This document shows, in pieces, positions 37,481 to 49,560 of a stretch of DNA of 64,000 nt. How positions within the stretch are numbered: position 1 is the first letter of the stretch; each line of letters begins with the position of its first letter. The notes under the pieces were generated by a model, which was not told the origin of the DNA, did no database searches, and saw nothing but the letters and a program-made list of their open reading frames with translations. A program made the translations under genes and the position numbers. The DNA is from Hyperoodon ampullatus (taxonomy: Eukaryota > Chordata > Mammalia > Artiodactyla > Ziphiidae), in NCBI GenBank assembly GCA_949752795.1, contig OX457058.1, forward strand, positions 157,049,353 to 157,113,352, given 5' to 3'.

Positions 37481-38079
37481 TGCCCAGACCTGTTTTGATG
37501 TGCAATCTGAAGTGGAAAAACTAGGATAGCTGTTCCTTATAAACCAAACAAGGAGGGAAATGTGGGCAAGAGGAGGAGAGCAGAAGTAGAAGAGCTGCTC
37601 CTAAATTCCTGTGGTTTGTAATTGCTCAGAAGATAGGTCCAGAATTAGAGCATCTAAACAATTAAGTCTCTCCCTCCTCTTCCCTTCTCTCCCTCTCCCA
37701 CCCAACCTCTCCATTCCAGAAATAGTGTCAGATGTCGACGAATAAGCTCTGAGTTTACACACACACACATAGCCTGCACTCTTTTGTAAGAAAGGAAAAA
37801 AATAGGTACTTATATAGTAATTGCAAAATGCTTTAACCACTGTGCTGGTCTTTTGTGATAGTCTTTATGTATCTTTTTCTCTTTTAAATTTAAAGCTTCC
37901 TTAAACAGTGATATTATAAACATCATTTCCTTAACATATATTATGAAAACATAAATCACTTCTCTGTGTAGTTGGACAGGCCTTTCTTGACTTCCTCACT
38001 TGGCAGGTGCAAGCTGCAATTTGATAAGATATATATGCATATGGGGCAGTAGATGTTTCTGTTTTTGTTTTTGTTTGAT
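37481..38079. other. intergenic spacer
   Basis: Purine/pyrimidine-rich stretches only. No gene or clear repeat recognised. Confidence 0.5.
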
Positions 38080-38838
38080 GAATCCTATTTTTTTCTAGCT
38101 TTATTGAGGTATAGCTGGCATATAATATTCTGTAAGTTTAAAGTGTGCAAAGTGCTGATTTGATACATGTATATATTGTATGTGTATTGTATACATGTGT
38201 GTGTATATTACCACAGGTTTAGTTAACATGTACTTGACATAACTTTTTTTGTGTGTGACATTTAAGAATTACATTCTTAACAGCTTTCAAGAATACAATA
38301 CAGTATTGTTAACTAGAGTCACCATGTTGTTGGTTAAAGCTCCGGAACATATTCATCATAGAACTTGAAGTTTGTACCTTTTTACCAACATCTCCCCTTT
38401 CCTGCTGCCACTCTACCCCTGGCAACTACCAGCCTGCTCTCTGCTTCTCTGAGTTCTGCTTTTTCCTATTATACGTGCAAGTGAGATCATACAGCATTTG
38501 TCTTTCTCTGTCTGACTTATTTCACTTAGCAAAAGGCCCTCGAGTTTCATCCATGTGTTGCAAATAGCAGAATTTTCTTCTTTTTATGGCTGAATAATAC
38601 TTCATTGTGTGTGTATCTATATTATATATTATAGATGTATTATATATAATATATATATATATCACATTTCCTTTATCTGTTCATCTGTCAAAGGACATTT
38701 ATATTGTATCCATGGTTTGACTATTATGAGTAATGCTGTAACGAACATGAAGGTCCAGATGCCTATTTAGGATGGTGATTTCATTTCCTTTGGATATATA
38801 TCCAGAAGTGGGATTGCTGGTTCATACCATAGTTCTAG

Positions 38839-39060
38839 TTTTTCCTTTTTTTCTTTCTTTTCTTTTTTTTCGGTACACGGGCCTCTCACTGTTGTGGCCT
38901 CTCCCGTTGCGGAGCACAGGCTCCGGACGCGCAGGCTCAGCGGCCATGGCTCACAGGCCCAGCCGCTCTGCAGCATGTGGGATCTTCCTGGACCAGGGCA
39001 CAAACCCATGTCCCCTGCATCGGCAGGTGGACTCTCAACCACTGCGCCACCAGGGAAGCC
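38839..39060 (-). mobile_element. CHR SINE inserted in the L1
   Basis: T-rich tail, cggtacacgggcctctcact, GC-rich body and caccagggaagcc head. Flanked by ccatagttcta at 38828-38838 and 39061-39071, which also marks the interrupted L1 sequence. Confidence 0.93.
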
Positions 39061-40281
39061 CCATAGTTCTATTTTTAATTTTTTGAGGAGCCCCATACTG
39101 TTTTCCATAGTGGCTGCAACAATTTACATTCCCACCAACACAAGGGTTCCCTTTGTTTCACATTCCCGCCAACACTTATCTCTTGTCTTTTTGATAACTG
39201 CCTTTTTAACCGATGTAAAGTGGTAGCTCGAGGTGCTTTTGGTTTGCATTTCCCTGATAAATAATGATATTTAGTGCCTTTTCATGGACTTATATTTGTA
39301 TGTCTTCTTTGGAAAAATGTCTATTCATGTTCTTTGCCCACTTTTTAATCATATTATTTGTTTTCTTCCTATTGACTTGTAAGAGTTCCTTATATATTTT
39401 GGATATTAGCCCCTTAAAAGAGATATCGTTTGCAAATATTTTCTCCCACACCGTAGGCTGGCTTTTCATTTTGTTGAATTTTTCTTTTGCAGTGCAGAAA
39501 TTTTTGTTTGATGTAGTTCTTCTTCTTAACTTTTGCTTTTGTTGCTTATGCTTTTGGTGTTACAGCCAAAAAACATTTCCAAGACCAATGTCAAAGAGTT
39601 TTTTCTCTTTGTTTTCTCCTAGGAGTTTTACACTTTTAGGTCCTATGTTTAAGTATGCAATCCATTTCAAGTTAATTTTGTTAGTGATAAAAACAGGGGT
39701 CCAAATTCATTGTTTTGCATTTGAATATCTAGTTTTCCCAAAACCATTTATTGAAGAGACTAGCCTTTCCCCATTGGGTATTCTTAGCTCCCTTGTCAAA
39801 TACTAGTTGAATGTATACCTGTGGGTTTATTTCTGGGCTCTCAATCCTGTCCCATTGGTATATGTGTCTACTTTTATGCTAGTACCATACTGTTTTGATT
39901 ATTATAATTTTATATTCAATAACTTTATATTACAATGTAATATAGTTTGAAATCAGGAAATATGATGCCTTCAGCTTTGTTTTTTCTGAAGATTTATTGG
40001 CTATTCAAGATCTTTGTGGTTCCATATGAATTTTAGGATCATATTCTCTATTTCTGTGAAAAATAACATGGGAATTTTGATAGGGATTGCATTGAATCTC
40101 TACATGGCTTTGGGTAGTACAGACATTTTAACAATATTAAACTCTTCCAATTCATGAACATGGGATAACTTTCCTTTTATCTGTGTCTTTTTCAATTTAT
40201 TTCATCAGTATCTTATGATTTTCAGTGTACAGTTCTTTCACTATCTTGGTTAAATGTATTTCTAAGTATTTTATTCTTTTT

Positions 40282-40636
40282 CTTTTGTTTGTTTGTTTGT
40301 TTGTTTGTTTGTTTTTGGCTGCGTTGGGTCTTCACTGCTGTGTGCGGGCTTTCTCTAGTTGCCCTGAGCGGGGCTACTCTTCGTTGAGGTGCACAGGCTT
40401 CTTATTGCAGTGGCTTCTCTTGTTGCAGAGCATGGACTCTAGGCGTGTGGGCTTCAGTAGTTGTGGCATGTGGGCTCAGTAGTTGTGGCTCGTGGCCTCT
40501 AGAGCACAGGCTCAGTAGTTGTGGCACACAGGCTTAGTTGCTCCAGGGCATGTGGGATCTTCCTGGACCAGGGCTCAAACCCGTGTCCCCTGCATTGGCA
40601 GGCAGATTCTTAATCACTGCACCACCAAGGAAGCCC
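40282..40636 (-). mobile_element. long CHR-family SINE inserted in the L1
   Basis: (TTTG)n tail at 40284-40315, ttttggctgcgttgggtctt, repeated cagtagttgtggc motifs, cctgcattggcaggcagatt, and caccaaggaagccc head. L1 sequence agtattttattcttttt is duplicated on both sides (40265-40281 and 40637-40653). Confidence 0.92.
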
Positions 40637-43070
40637 AGTATTTTATTCTTTTTGATGCTATTATAAATGGGATTATTTTTCTTTATTTCTTTTACAGATA
40701 GCTTATTGTTAATGTATAGAAACAGAACTGACTTTTGTATGTTGATTTTGTTTCCTGAAACATTACTGACTTCGTTCATTCTAACATTTTTCCACTGGAG
40801 TCTTTAGGGTTTTTCATATATAAGACCACATTATCTGCAAACAGAGATAATTTTACTTTCTTTCTGATTGGATTCTTTTTATTTCTTTTCCTTGCCTATT
40901 TGTTCTGTCTTGGACTTCCAATACTATGTTGAATAGGAATGGTAAGAGTGGGCACATTTGTCTTGTTCCTGATCTTAGAGGAAATGTTTTTAAACTTTCA
41001 CTATTGAGTATGAAGTTAACTGAGTTTGTCATATATGCTGAGGTACCTCCCTTCTGTACCTACTTTGTTGAGAGCTTTTATCATAATGATGGAGAATTTT
41101 GTCAAATGCTTTTTCCTGCATCTATTGAGATGATCATAGGATTTTTATCTCTCATTCTATTAATGTGATATATCACATTTGTTGATTTGCATATGCTGAA
41201 CTAACCCTGCATCCTAGGGATAAATCCTACTTGATCATGGCGTATGATCCTTTCAATATGCTATTGAATTTGGTTTGCTAGTATTTTGTTGAGGATTTTT
41301 GCAACTATGCTCATCAGGGATTAGGCTGTAGTTTTCTTTTCTTGTAGTGTCCTCAGCTGGCTTTGGTATCAGTATAATGCTGGTTTTTGATTACTAATTC
41401 AATCTCATTTCTCATGATTGGTTTATTCAGATTTTCTATTTCTTCCTGATTCAGTCTTGGTAGGTTGTATGTTTTTAGGAATTTATCCATTTCTTCTAGG
41501 TTGTCCAATATTTTGACATATAATCGTTCATAGTAGGCTCATATGATCCCTTGCATTTCTGTGGTATCAGTTGTAACATCTCTTCTTTATAATATTTTTG
41601 AGTCATCTCTCTTTTCTCATGGTAAATATAGCTAAAGATTTGTCAACTTTGTTTACCTTTTCAAAAAACCAACTATTAGTTTTGCTGATCTTTCTATTGT
41701 TCTCCTGTTCTCTATTTCTGCTCTGATCTTTGTTATTTCCTTTCTTCTTTTAACTTTGGGCTTAGTTTGTTTTTCTACTTCCTTAAGGTGTAAAGTTAGG
41801 TTGCTTATCTGAGATCTTTCTTTTTCCTTAATAGGCATTTATCACTATAAATTTTCTTCTTAGAACCACTTTGCTGCAGCCCATACATTTTCAAGTGTTG
41901 TATTTCCATTTTTGTTTGTTTCAACATATTTTTGTATTTCCCTTTTAATTTTTTCTTTGATCCATTAGTTGTTCAGGAGTGTGATGTTTAATTTCTACAT
42001 ATTTGTGAATTTTCCAGTTTTCCCACTTATTAATTTCTAGTTTCATATTATTGTAGTTGGAAAAGATATTTGACAAGATTTCAGTCTTTTTAAACTTGCA
42101 AAGACTTGTTTTGTGAATGTGAGATCTGTCATTGGAGAATGTTCTGCATGTGCATGAGAAGCATGGGTTTTCTGCTGCTGTTGGATGTAATGTTTTGTAT
42201 AGGTCTGTTAGGTCCATTTGGTCTAAAGGATAGTTCAAGTCCAATGTTCCCTTATGGATTTTCTGTCTGGATGACTTATTTATTGAAGTGCATTATTAAA
42301 GTCCCCTACTACTATTGTATTGTTGTCTCTTTTCCCCTTCAGATCTGTTCGTGTTTGTTCAGTATATTTAGGTGGCCCAATGTTGGGTTAATGTGTTTAT
42401 AATTGTTATATCTTCTTGATGAATTGACCCCTTTATCATTATGTAATGACCATCTTTATCTCCTGTGACAGTTTTTGGCTAAAAGTCTATTTTGTCTGAT
42501 ATATCAGAGGCATCACTACCTCTTCTTTCTTTTGGTTTCCGTTTACATGGAGTAACTTTTTCTATTCCTTCACTTTGAGCCTATGTGTATCCTTAAAGGT
42601 GATGTGAATTTCATGTAGGCAGCATGTAGTTGGGTCTTTTTTTTTTTTAATGCATTCAGCCACTCTTTACCTTTTGATTGGAGATTTTAATCCATTTACA
42701 CTTAAAATAATCATTAATAGGTAAGGACTTACTATTGCCATCTTATTGTTTTCTTGCTATTTGGAGTTCCTTTAGTTCTTTTCTTTCTCTCTTGCTGTCT
42801 TCTTTTGTAAGTTGATAATTTTCCATAGTGGCATGCTTTGATTCACTTCTGTTTATTTTTTGTGTATATACTGTAGTTTTTTTTTGCATTGTGGTTACTA
42901 TTAGGATTACATAAAACATCTTATGAATATAAAAGTCTATTTTAAGCTGATAACAACTTAACTTTAATCCCATACAAAAACTCTACCTTTTTAATACCCT
43001 CCATTTCATGTTTTTGTTCTCATGATTTACATCTTTTTACATTGTGTATCTATTAATAAATTATTTAAGC

Positions 43071-43274
43071 TTTTTTTTTTTGCGGTACATGGGCCTCTCA
43101 CTGTTGTGGCCTCTCCCATTGTGGAGCACAGGCTCCAGATGCGCAGGCTCAGCAGCCATGGCTCACGGGCCCAGCCGCTCCGCGGCATGTGGGATCTTCT
43201 TGGACCGGGGCACGAACCCGTGTCCCCTGCATCGGCAGGCAGATTCTCAACTACTGCACCACCAGGGAAGCCCT
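43071..43274 (-). mobile_element. CHR SINE inserted in the L1 5' part
   Basis: Poly(T) tail, gcggtacatgggcctctcac, ccatggctcacgggcccagc, cgaacccgtgtcccctgcat, and ccaccagggaagccc. CpG content is high compared with the surroundings. Two long open frames over it are by-products of its composition. Confidence 0.93.
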
Positions 43275-45295
43275 ATAGTTGTTTTTAATACTTTTGTCCT
43301 TTAACCTTTATATCAGAATTAAGTGATTACCACACCACCATATTACAGTATTGAAGCATTCAAATTTTACTATATATTTGTCTTACCAATGTGTTTTATA
43401 TTTTCATATGGTTTCATGTTAGTGTCCCTATATTTCAGCTTGAAGAACTCCTTTCAGCATTTCTTGTAAGACAGGTCTCTTGGTGATGAACTCCCTTAGC
43501 TTTTGTTTATCTGGGAAAGTCTTTTCCTCCATTCATTTCTGAAGGACAACTTTGCAAGGTAAAGTATTCTTGGTTGGCACTTTTTTCTTTCAGAACTTTG
43601 AATATACCACCCTACTTTCTCCTGGCCTGCAAAGTTTCTGCTGAGAGAGCCACTGATGGACTTATGATTGTTCTCTTGTGTGTGAGGAATTTTTTTCTCT
43701 TGGTGCTTTTAAAATTCTCTCTGGCTTTGCTTTTAGATAGTTTTTTTATAATGTGTCTTGGAGAAAATATTTTTGAGTTGAAATTTGTTGGAGGGAACTC
43801 TGAGTTTCATGAACCTACCTAGATGCCCAAATCTCTCATCAGATTTGGGAAGTTCTTAACCATTATTTCTTTAAATAAGCTTTCTGCTCCTTTCTCTCTC
43901 TGTTCTCCTTCTGAGATGCCAATAGTGTGTAGATTTTTCTTTTAATGGTTCTTATAATTCATATAGGCTTTCATTCTTTTTTCTACTCTGACTGGATAAT
44001 TTCACATGCTCTGTCTTCAGGTTCACACATTCTTTCTTCTGCTTGGTTAAATTTAATATTGAAACTTTCTATTGAATTCTTCAGTCTTTGTGTCTAGGAT
44101 TTCAATTCTTTTTTTTAATGCTTTCTGTTTCTTTGTTGAACTCTCACTTGGCTCATGCATTGCTTTCCTAATTTTGTCTAGTTGCCTATCTGTGTTTTCT
44201 TGTAGTTTACTGAATTTCTTTAAGAGGATTGTTCTGAATTATTTGTCAGATAGTTCATAGATCTCCATTACTTTAGGTCAGTTATTAGAACTCTATTAGT
44301 TTCCTTTGGTGGCATAATGTGTACCTGATCCTTCTTGATCATGCTTACTTGCATTATTATCTGCATATTTAAAGAAGCAATTTCCTCTTCCAGCCTGTCT
44401 CAGAAGATGGGTGGTGTTGCTGACTTCCTTCCCTACCCTGGTGGGACATAGGATGTGCTGTAGAGCTTCTTTATGTCTCTGGCCAGCCTTCCTAGTTAGG
44501 TAGGGCTGGAGCATATCCTTGGCAGTTGGGCAGGGCCAGTGACTTGCTCCCCTGTCCAGGCTCAGCCTGTAGATATGCTGTGAAGTTGCCTGGCATCTCC
44601 AGCCAGATTTCCTGGTTTGCCAGGGCTGAAAGCTATGCTTAGTAGTTGGCCTGGGCCACTGTCTTGCTTCCCTGTTCATGTGGGCCTCTATAGTATGCTT
44701 TCTGGATAAAACAAACTGCCCGCTGTGGATCCAAGCCAGGCAGATCTGGCAACTGACCTCCCTGGAGAGATGGGGCCACCAATTCAGCTCTGCAGAAGAG
44801 CAGACCCACTGGTTGGGATCTGCACTTGGGCACTACCAGCAGCAGTAATGTGACCTTCCAAGATCCACAAGCACATTGCTGTGAGGCCCACCCCATTTCT
44901 TCTCCAGCTGATTTTTCCCACTGATAAATGTAAGGCAGTACCTAAGTGTGCCTCCCTGAAAGCATCCCAGAATGCTGGAGACACTGATGTCCATCTTGAG
45001 TTCTCCTCTTCCCAGCGGAGAAATTATACATCCAGAGAGACCGCTTCAGTGTGGTGCTGCATCAGCTTGGGGGAAGGGTCTTGCAGTCAGAGTGAAGCCA
45101 CTTCTTTTACCCTTCTAATGTGTTTAATTTCTCTTTTTGTGGTCCAGTGGGGTGCTTTAATCTCACCCCTGAGTTTTGAGATCTTCACAAAGGTGTGTTG
45201 TCTATGAATAGTTCCTAGTTGCTCTTTCTGTGAGGGAGACTGAAGTTGAGAATCACCGACTTTGTCTCTTACTGACATCACTCTGGGCAACGGGT

Positions 45296-45735
45296 TTTTT
45301 TAAAATTAATTAATTATTTACTTATTTTTGGCTGCATTGGGTCTTTGTTGTTACATGCAGGCTTTCTCTAGTTGCGACGAGCAGGGTCTACTCTTCAATG
45401 TAGTGTGTGGGCTTCTCATTGTGGTAGCTTCTATTGTGCCTAGAGCATGGGCTCTAGGCACACAGGATTCAGTAGTTGCAGCATGCAGCCTCAGTAGTTG
45501 CAGTACACAGGCCCTAGAGCATGCAGGCTTCAGTAGTTGCAGTGCATGGGCTCAGTAGTTGTGGCACACAGGCTCAGTATTTGTGGCTTGTGGGCTCTAG
45601 AGCACAGGCTCAGTAGTTGTGGTGTATGGGCTTAGTTGCTCTGTGGCATGTGGGATCTTCCTGGACCAGGGATCGAACCTGTGTCCCCTGAACTGGCAGA
45701 TAGATTCTTAACCACTGTGCCATGAGGGAAGTCCC
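45296..45735 (-). mobile_element. long CHR-family SINE at the 5' edge of the L1
   Basis: AT-rich tail, tttttggctgcattgggtct, several cagtagttg(c/t)(a/g)g repeats typical of the longer subfamily, cctggaccagggatcgaacc, and a gagggaagtccc head. It directly abuts the decayed L1. Confidence 0.88.
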
Positions 45736-47270
45736 TGCAATAATTTTTATAATTAGACAGGTTGATGTTGTGTTGCAATAGCTGCCAAGTGTGTGTTATT
45801 AAGAACACTGGATATAGATATGTTAATGGGCTGTGGGGGGAAAAAAGGAAGTTGGACCATTCCTTAATCATAGTTAACATTGAAAACAGAAATTCTTATA
45901 TTTTAAAATTCAAGGATTTTACAGGTCAGCATTGATATGTGACTTTGATATTTCCATCACATAAATCTGTTGAGATGAGACTGTTGATCTATTGAAGTCA
46001 ACTTTGTTAATCTCTGAAAATGAGATTCCAGAAAGCCATACCCTTACGAAAAAGCCCTCTACATATACACACACAAAGGAAAGTTTCCACAGCTCAAGCC
46101 AGTCAAACAATGCTCAGATGAAAGAGTGGCCTCTGGTTCCCCAGCCAGTGGGCATTTAAGTATTGGCTTTGGCAGGCAGGTGCTGGATGACACGCGGAAG
46201 GAGCCCTAAGAGGCTGCTTCCCCTTACACCACTTCAAAGAAGTTTGGATTTTCAATTTATTTTTTAAAAGCAGATACACAGTAAACATCAAAATGTGAGT
46301 TTTATGCTAAATACATTTTGGTTTCACAGCAGTTATCTCTTGCTGCCAGAATAGCCCTAAGGACTAAGATGGTTTATTGGGATCAAATGTCTAGGAGATT
46401 TATTATAGTGCAGACTCTTTACTCATTCCCATTAAAATGCCAGTTATGCTTATTTCTTTGCCTCTCTCTCTTCCACCTCCTGTCTTCCCTCTTCCATAAC
46501 CCATATTCTATTATCTTATTTTCCTGCTTTAAAATGAATCTACTTGGATTTTTATCCTTTATCAAAATTGAGTCCTTGCAAACTCTCTGACTTTATGGAG
46601 TCCAGGGAGTGGCAATGGTATGTTATGTAGCTCATTAAGGTCTTGGGAACTCTGAGTCCCTGGTTAGCAACACAGAGCAATAAAAAAAAAAAAAGTATTT
46701 TCAGGGACTGTATCTGATGACTGGAGAGAAGGATGTACATTTGGAATAATATGTTGTGAAGAATCACAAACACCCTAGTTATAATCACCTACAATTTAAA
46801 GACATGTAAGAGCAAAGATAATTTGCTGTCAGGTATTTGCTTTACTTGGATAATGAGGAAGATTACCTATTTTATAGCCAAATTCTATGTAAAACGTTCA
46901 ACAAGACAGATGAGTTTATATACAATATGTCAGCTCTCAAGGATAGACATGAGACATCAGAAAACATGATGACTTAAATAAGAAAGCTACAGCCCAGGAA
47001 ATAATTCTACAGGACCTGATAATGAATCCACATTACAAGAAAGCCAATCAGTGAGTCCATTAGGCTGTGTTTGATATACTGAGGCAGGTGTTTGCTATAC
47101 CCCGATAAATTCATCTTGAATGCTCAGTGACTAGTACAGTGCCTGGCATGGAAGAGATCTCCAGTGAGCTTCTGTGGAAGGAACAATTGAATATTGCTAA
47201 CCTCCTACTCATGGGGTGTGCAAATACATTGCTATCATTTTCCTTTTTTTTTTTTCTTGTATTATGCTTA
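45736..47270. other. intergenic stretch
   Basis: No gene seen. A short L2-like 3' segment (cagtgcctggcatggaagag) occurs near 47140. Otherwise unremarkable. Confidence 0.5.
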
Positions 47271-47274
47271 GAAA

Positions 47275-47460
47275 GATCTAGACCAGCTGTTGTCAAATTC
47301 AGCATGTATGAGAATCACCTGGAGAGCTCTTTACAGCACAGGTTGCTGGGCCCCACCAGAATCAGACTTTCTGATTCAAGAGGTCTAGGGTAAGGTCTGA
47401 GAAGTTGCATTTCTAACATACAAAGGTGATGTTGTGCTGCTGGTGCATTTTGAGAACCAT
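47275..47460 (+). mobile_element. MER5A (hAT-Charlie) DNA transposon
   Basis: Motifs atgagaatcacctggagagc, ggttgctgggccccaccaga, ttctgattcaagaggtctag, gttgcatttctaacatacaa and ttttgagaaccat match MER5A. About 185 bp, nearly full length. Confidence 0.8.
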
Positions 47461-47897
47461 GTTGCCTATAAAGTGAAAGGGCAATTATACACTTGAGGGC
47501 AAAGAAGTGTTCAACTCTGCTAATTTCAAAAAGCATGATTTGTAGCTATTGGACAGACTTGGAGCAGTTACTGTCTGCTGCTAAGGTTTCCATTTCAGAT
47601 GCAAGGAGAAAAGTGTTCTCACTCTTGCTTTCTGTCTGTCTGATTGAGGCAGCCAAGATTGAATAGGGGAACATCGGAGAAAAACATGGTATAACAGTAA
47701 AAAGACATGAAGAGAACTTTTGCAACTCAGAAATGACCTTGTAAACAGTGAAGACCTGTTTTACTCCAAAGAGGAATCTAAAATTTGACTTTACATGAGA
47801 AGAATTGGAAAATCGTTTCTTTACACCCTCATCTTCTGGTTGAGTCTACTTTTTCAAGCTTAAAGTTTAAAACTAATTAAATTAAAAGCCAAAAATA

Positions 47898-48099
47898 GGG
47901 CTTCCCTGGTGGCACAGTGGTTGAGAGTCTGCCTGCCGATGCAGGGGACACGGGTTCGTGCCCCGGTCCGGGAAGATCCCACATGCTGCGGAGCGGCTGG
48001 GCCCGTAAGCCATGGCTGCTGAGCCTGCGCGTCCAGAGCCTGTGCTCTGCAATGGGAGAGGCCACAACAGTGAGAGGCCCGCGTACCACAAAAAAAAAA
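47898..48099 (+). mobile_element. CHR SINE, sense orientation
   Basis: Starts gggcttccctggtggcacag with A-box and B-box-like gggttcgtgccccg, GC-rich body, gcgtaccac and a poly(A) tail. Perfect 14-bp duplication aaaagccaaaaata at 47884-47897 and 48100-48113. Little diverged, so a fairly young insertion. Confidence 0.95.
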
Positions 48100-48274
48100 A
48101 AAAGCCAAAAATAAAAAGCATTACTTGAAGTCTTTAGTTGCCTGATAGCTCAGATGCCTTCCAACTTGAAAATTCTTTGAGTCTCTGGTCAACTATTTGA
48201 ATCCATGTTGATATGGCAGAGAAGGAAGCTGATTTATTATAGGCAAAAGATAACATAAAAAATAAAATGACTAC

Positions 48275-48475
48275 TGCAAATTGAGGCTTTGTTAGGTTCT
48301 CTGCTAAACTTTGTAGGTATTATCTCATTTATTCCTAATAACAATCCTTTGAGATCAGCACCGTTTCTCTCCCTATGTCACAGCTGAGAAAAATCAGGCT
48401 AAGAGAGTTTAAGTGACTTGTCCTAGGTCACACTTCCAGTAGGTTGTAGAATCAAAACTTGATCCTTTCCCAATA
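48275..48475 (-). repeat. MIR SINE
   Basis: Antisense MIR order: tattatctcatttattccta, ccctatgtcacagctgagaa, agtgacttgtcctaggtcac, and tagaatcaaaacttgatcc. Confidence 0.65.
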
Positions 48476-48579
48476 CACAAGAATTTAAAATATGTAAGTG
48501 AAGTTCCAAATAGGACATGGTAGAAGAACCAGCACTAACAGCAATATTAACAGTGCCAACTGTAATGATGGCAATTAGA

Positions 48580-48740
48580 GTATTAGTACTAAAGAGCACC
48601 ATTATATAGGTATTACTATCCTCATTTATGTTTCAGAAAACTTGGAAAAGTTAAGCAATCTTCCTGAGGTTGTATAGCTTGGCAAGATACGAACTAAAGA
48701 CTAAGGATTCTAAAGCTCACGTTGTTTATACACCACCACC
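48580..48740 (-). repeat. MIR SINE
   Basis: Contains tactatcctcatttatgttt, then aagttaagcaatcttcctga, ggttgtatagcttggcaaga and taaagctcacgttg in antisense MIR order. Confidence 0.6.
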
Positions 48741-49171
48741 AAACCCTAATATCAAGCAGTACCCTTCCTCGACCCTTTAATGGCAATCCACATATTAAAT
48801 ACAACCTATTACATTAATGTAACTAGAAGGTTCCACAAAATAAAAATTCACTGATTCCCCATTGACAGCAGAAAAATGCTGTGATGAACCACCTTATACA
48901 TATCGTCAAATTTTATGTCCATATTCAAAAGGGTTTTGGGTCCAAGGGTATATTTATTTTTATAATTGATTTTTATTTGTATCAAAGAAGTACATGCATG
49001 TAGCCTAATAGGACAGACAACAGTTTTATAATAAATAATAACACCCCCTGCTTCCATTTTCCTCCCCTCTCCCCTCATCCTGCTTGCCAAAGGCAGCCTC
49101 TTCTCCTCCTTGCTAGCTCACCTGGTATTCACCTCCACATTTCTAAATACAACACGCAGCTATCTTTTGAT

Positions 49172-49560
49172 TCACTAATTTATTTATTTATTTTTACATC
49201 TTTATTGGAGTATAATTGCTTTACAATGGTGTGTTAGTTTCTGCTTTATAACAATGTGAATCAGTTATACATATACATATGTTCCCACATCTCTTCCCTC
49301 TTGCGTCTCCCTCCCTCCCACCCTCCCTATCCCACCCCTTTAGGTGGTCACAAAGCACTGAGCTGATCTCCCTGTGCTATGCGGTTGCTTCCCACTAGCT
49401 ATTTTACGTTTGGTAGTGTATATATGTCCATGCCTCTCTCTCACTTTGTCACAGCTTACCCTTCCCCCTCCCCATATCCTCAAGTCCATTCTCTAGTAGG
49501 TCTGTGTCTTTATTCCTGTCTTACCCCTAGGTTCTTACATTATTCACTGTGTCCCTAACA
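49172..49560 (-). mobile_element. 5'-truncated LINE-1 (cetartiodactyl L1 3' end), antisense
   Basis: The reverse complement matches the element at 33030: ttattggagtataattgctt, ttctgctttataacaatgtg, cccaccctccctatcccacc, gagctgatctccctgtgcta, and catatcctcaagtccattct. The tail is T-rich (tttatttatttattttta). Slightly longer than the 33-kb copy. Confidence 0.92.

Larger units (their letters stand above)
38080..45292 (-). mobile_element. nearly full-length decayed LINE-1 (L1M type), with nested SINEs
   Basis: Antisense L1 signatures run in order. The 3'UTR comes first (ttattgaggtatagctggca). ORF2 3' part follows (ttcctttggatatatatcca; ccagaagtgggattgctggt). The reverse-transcriptase region is at 41.2-41.5 kb (gttgaggatttttgcaacta; gtcttggtaggttgtatg). 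The ORF2 linker lies at 41.6-42.0 kb. The endonuclease and ORF2 start fall at about 42.1-42.9 kb (ttgattggagattttaatcc). Old L1M 5'UTR-type sequence follows (43.3-45.3 kb). Stops and frameshifts fragment every frame on the minus strand, so it is inactive. The 180-residue frame on the + strand at 39264 is antisense L1 and not a gene. Confidence 0.88.

Noticed and set aside
39264..39806. 180-residue open frame on the + strand
   Set aside because: Antisense translation of L1 ORF2 3' sequence; hydrophobic because of T-rich codons.
44296..44679. 127-residue minus-strand frame
   Set aside because: Falls within the L1M 5' region. It is repetitive and Gln/Arg/Trp-rich in a way that reflects repeat composition, with no recognised domain.
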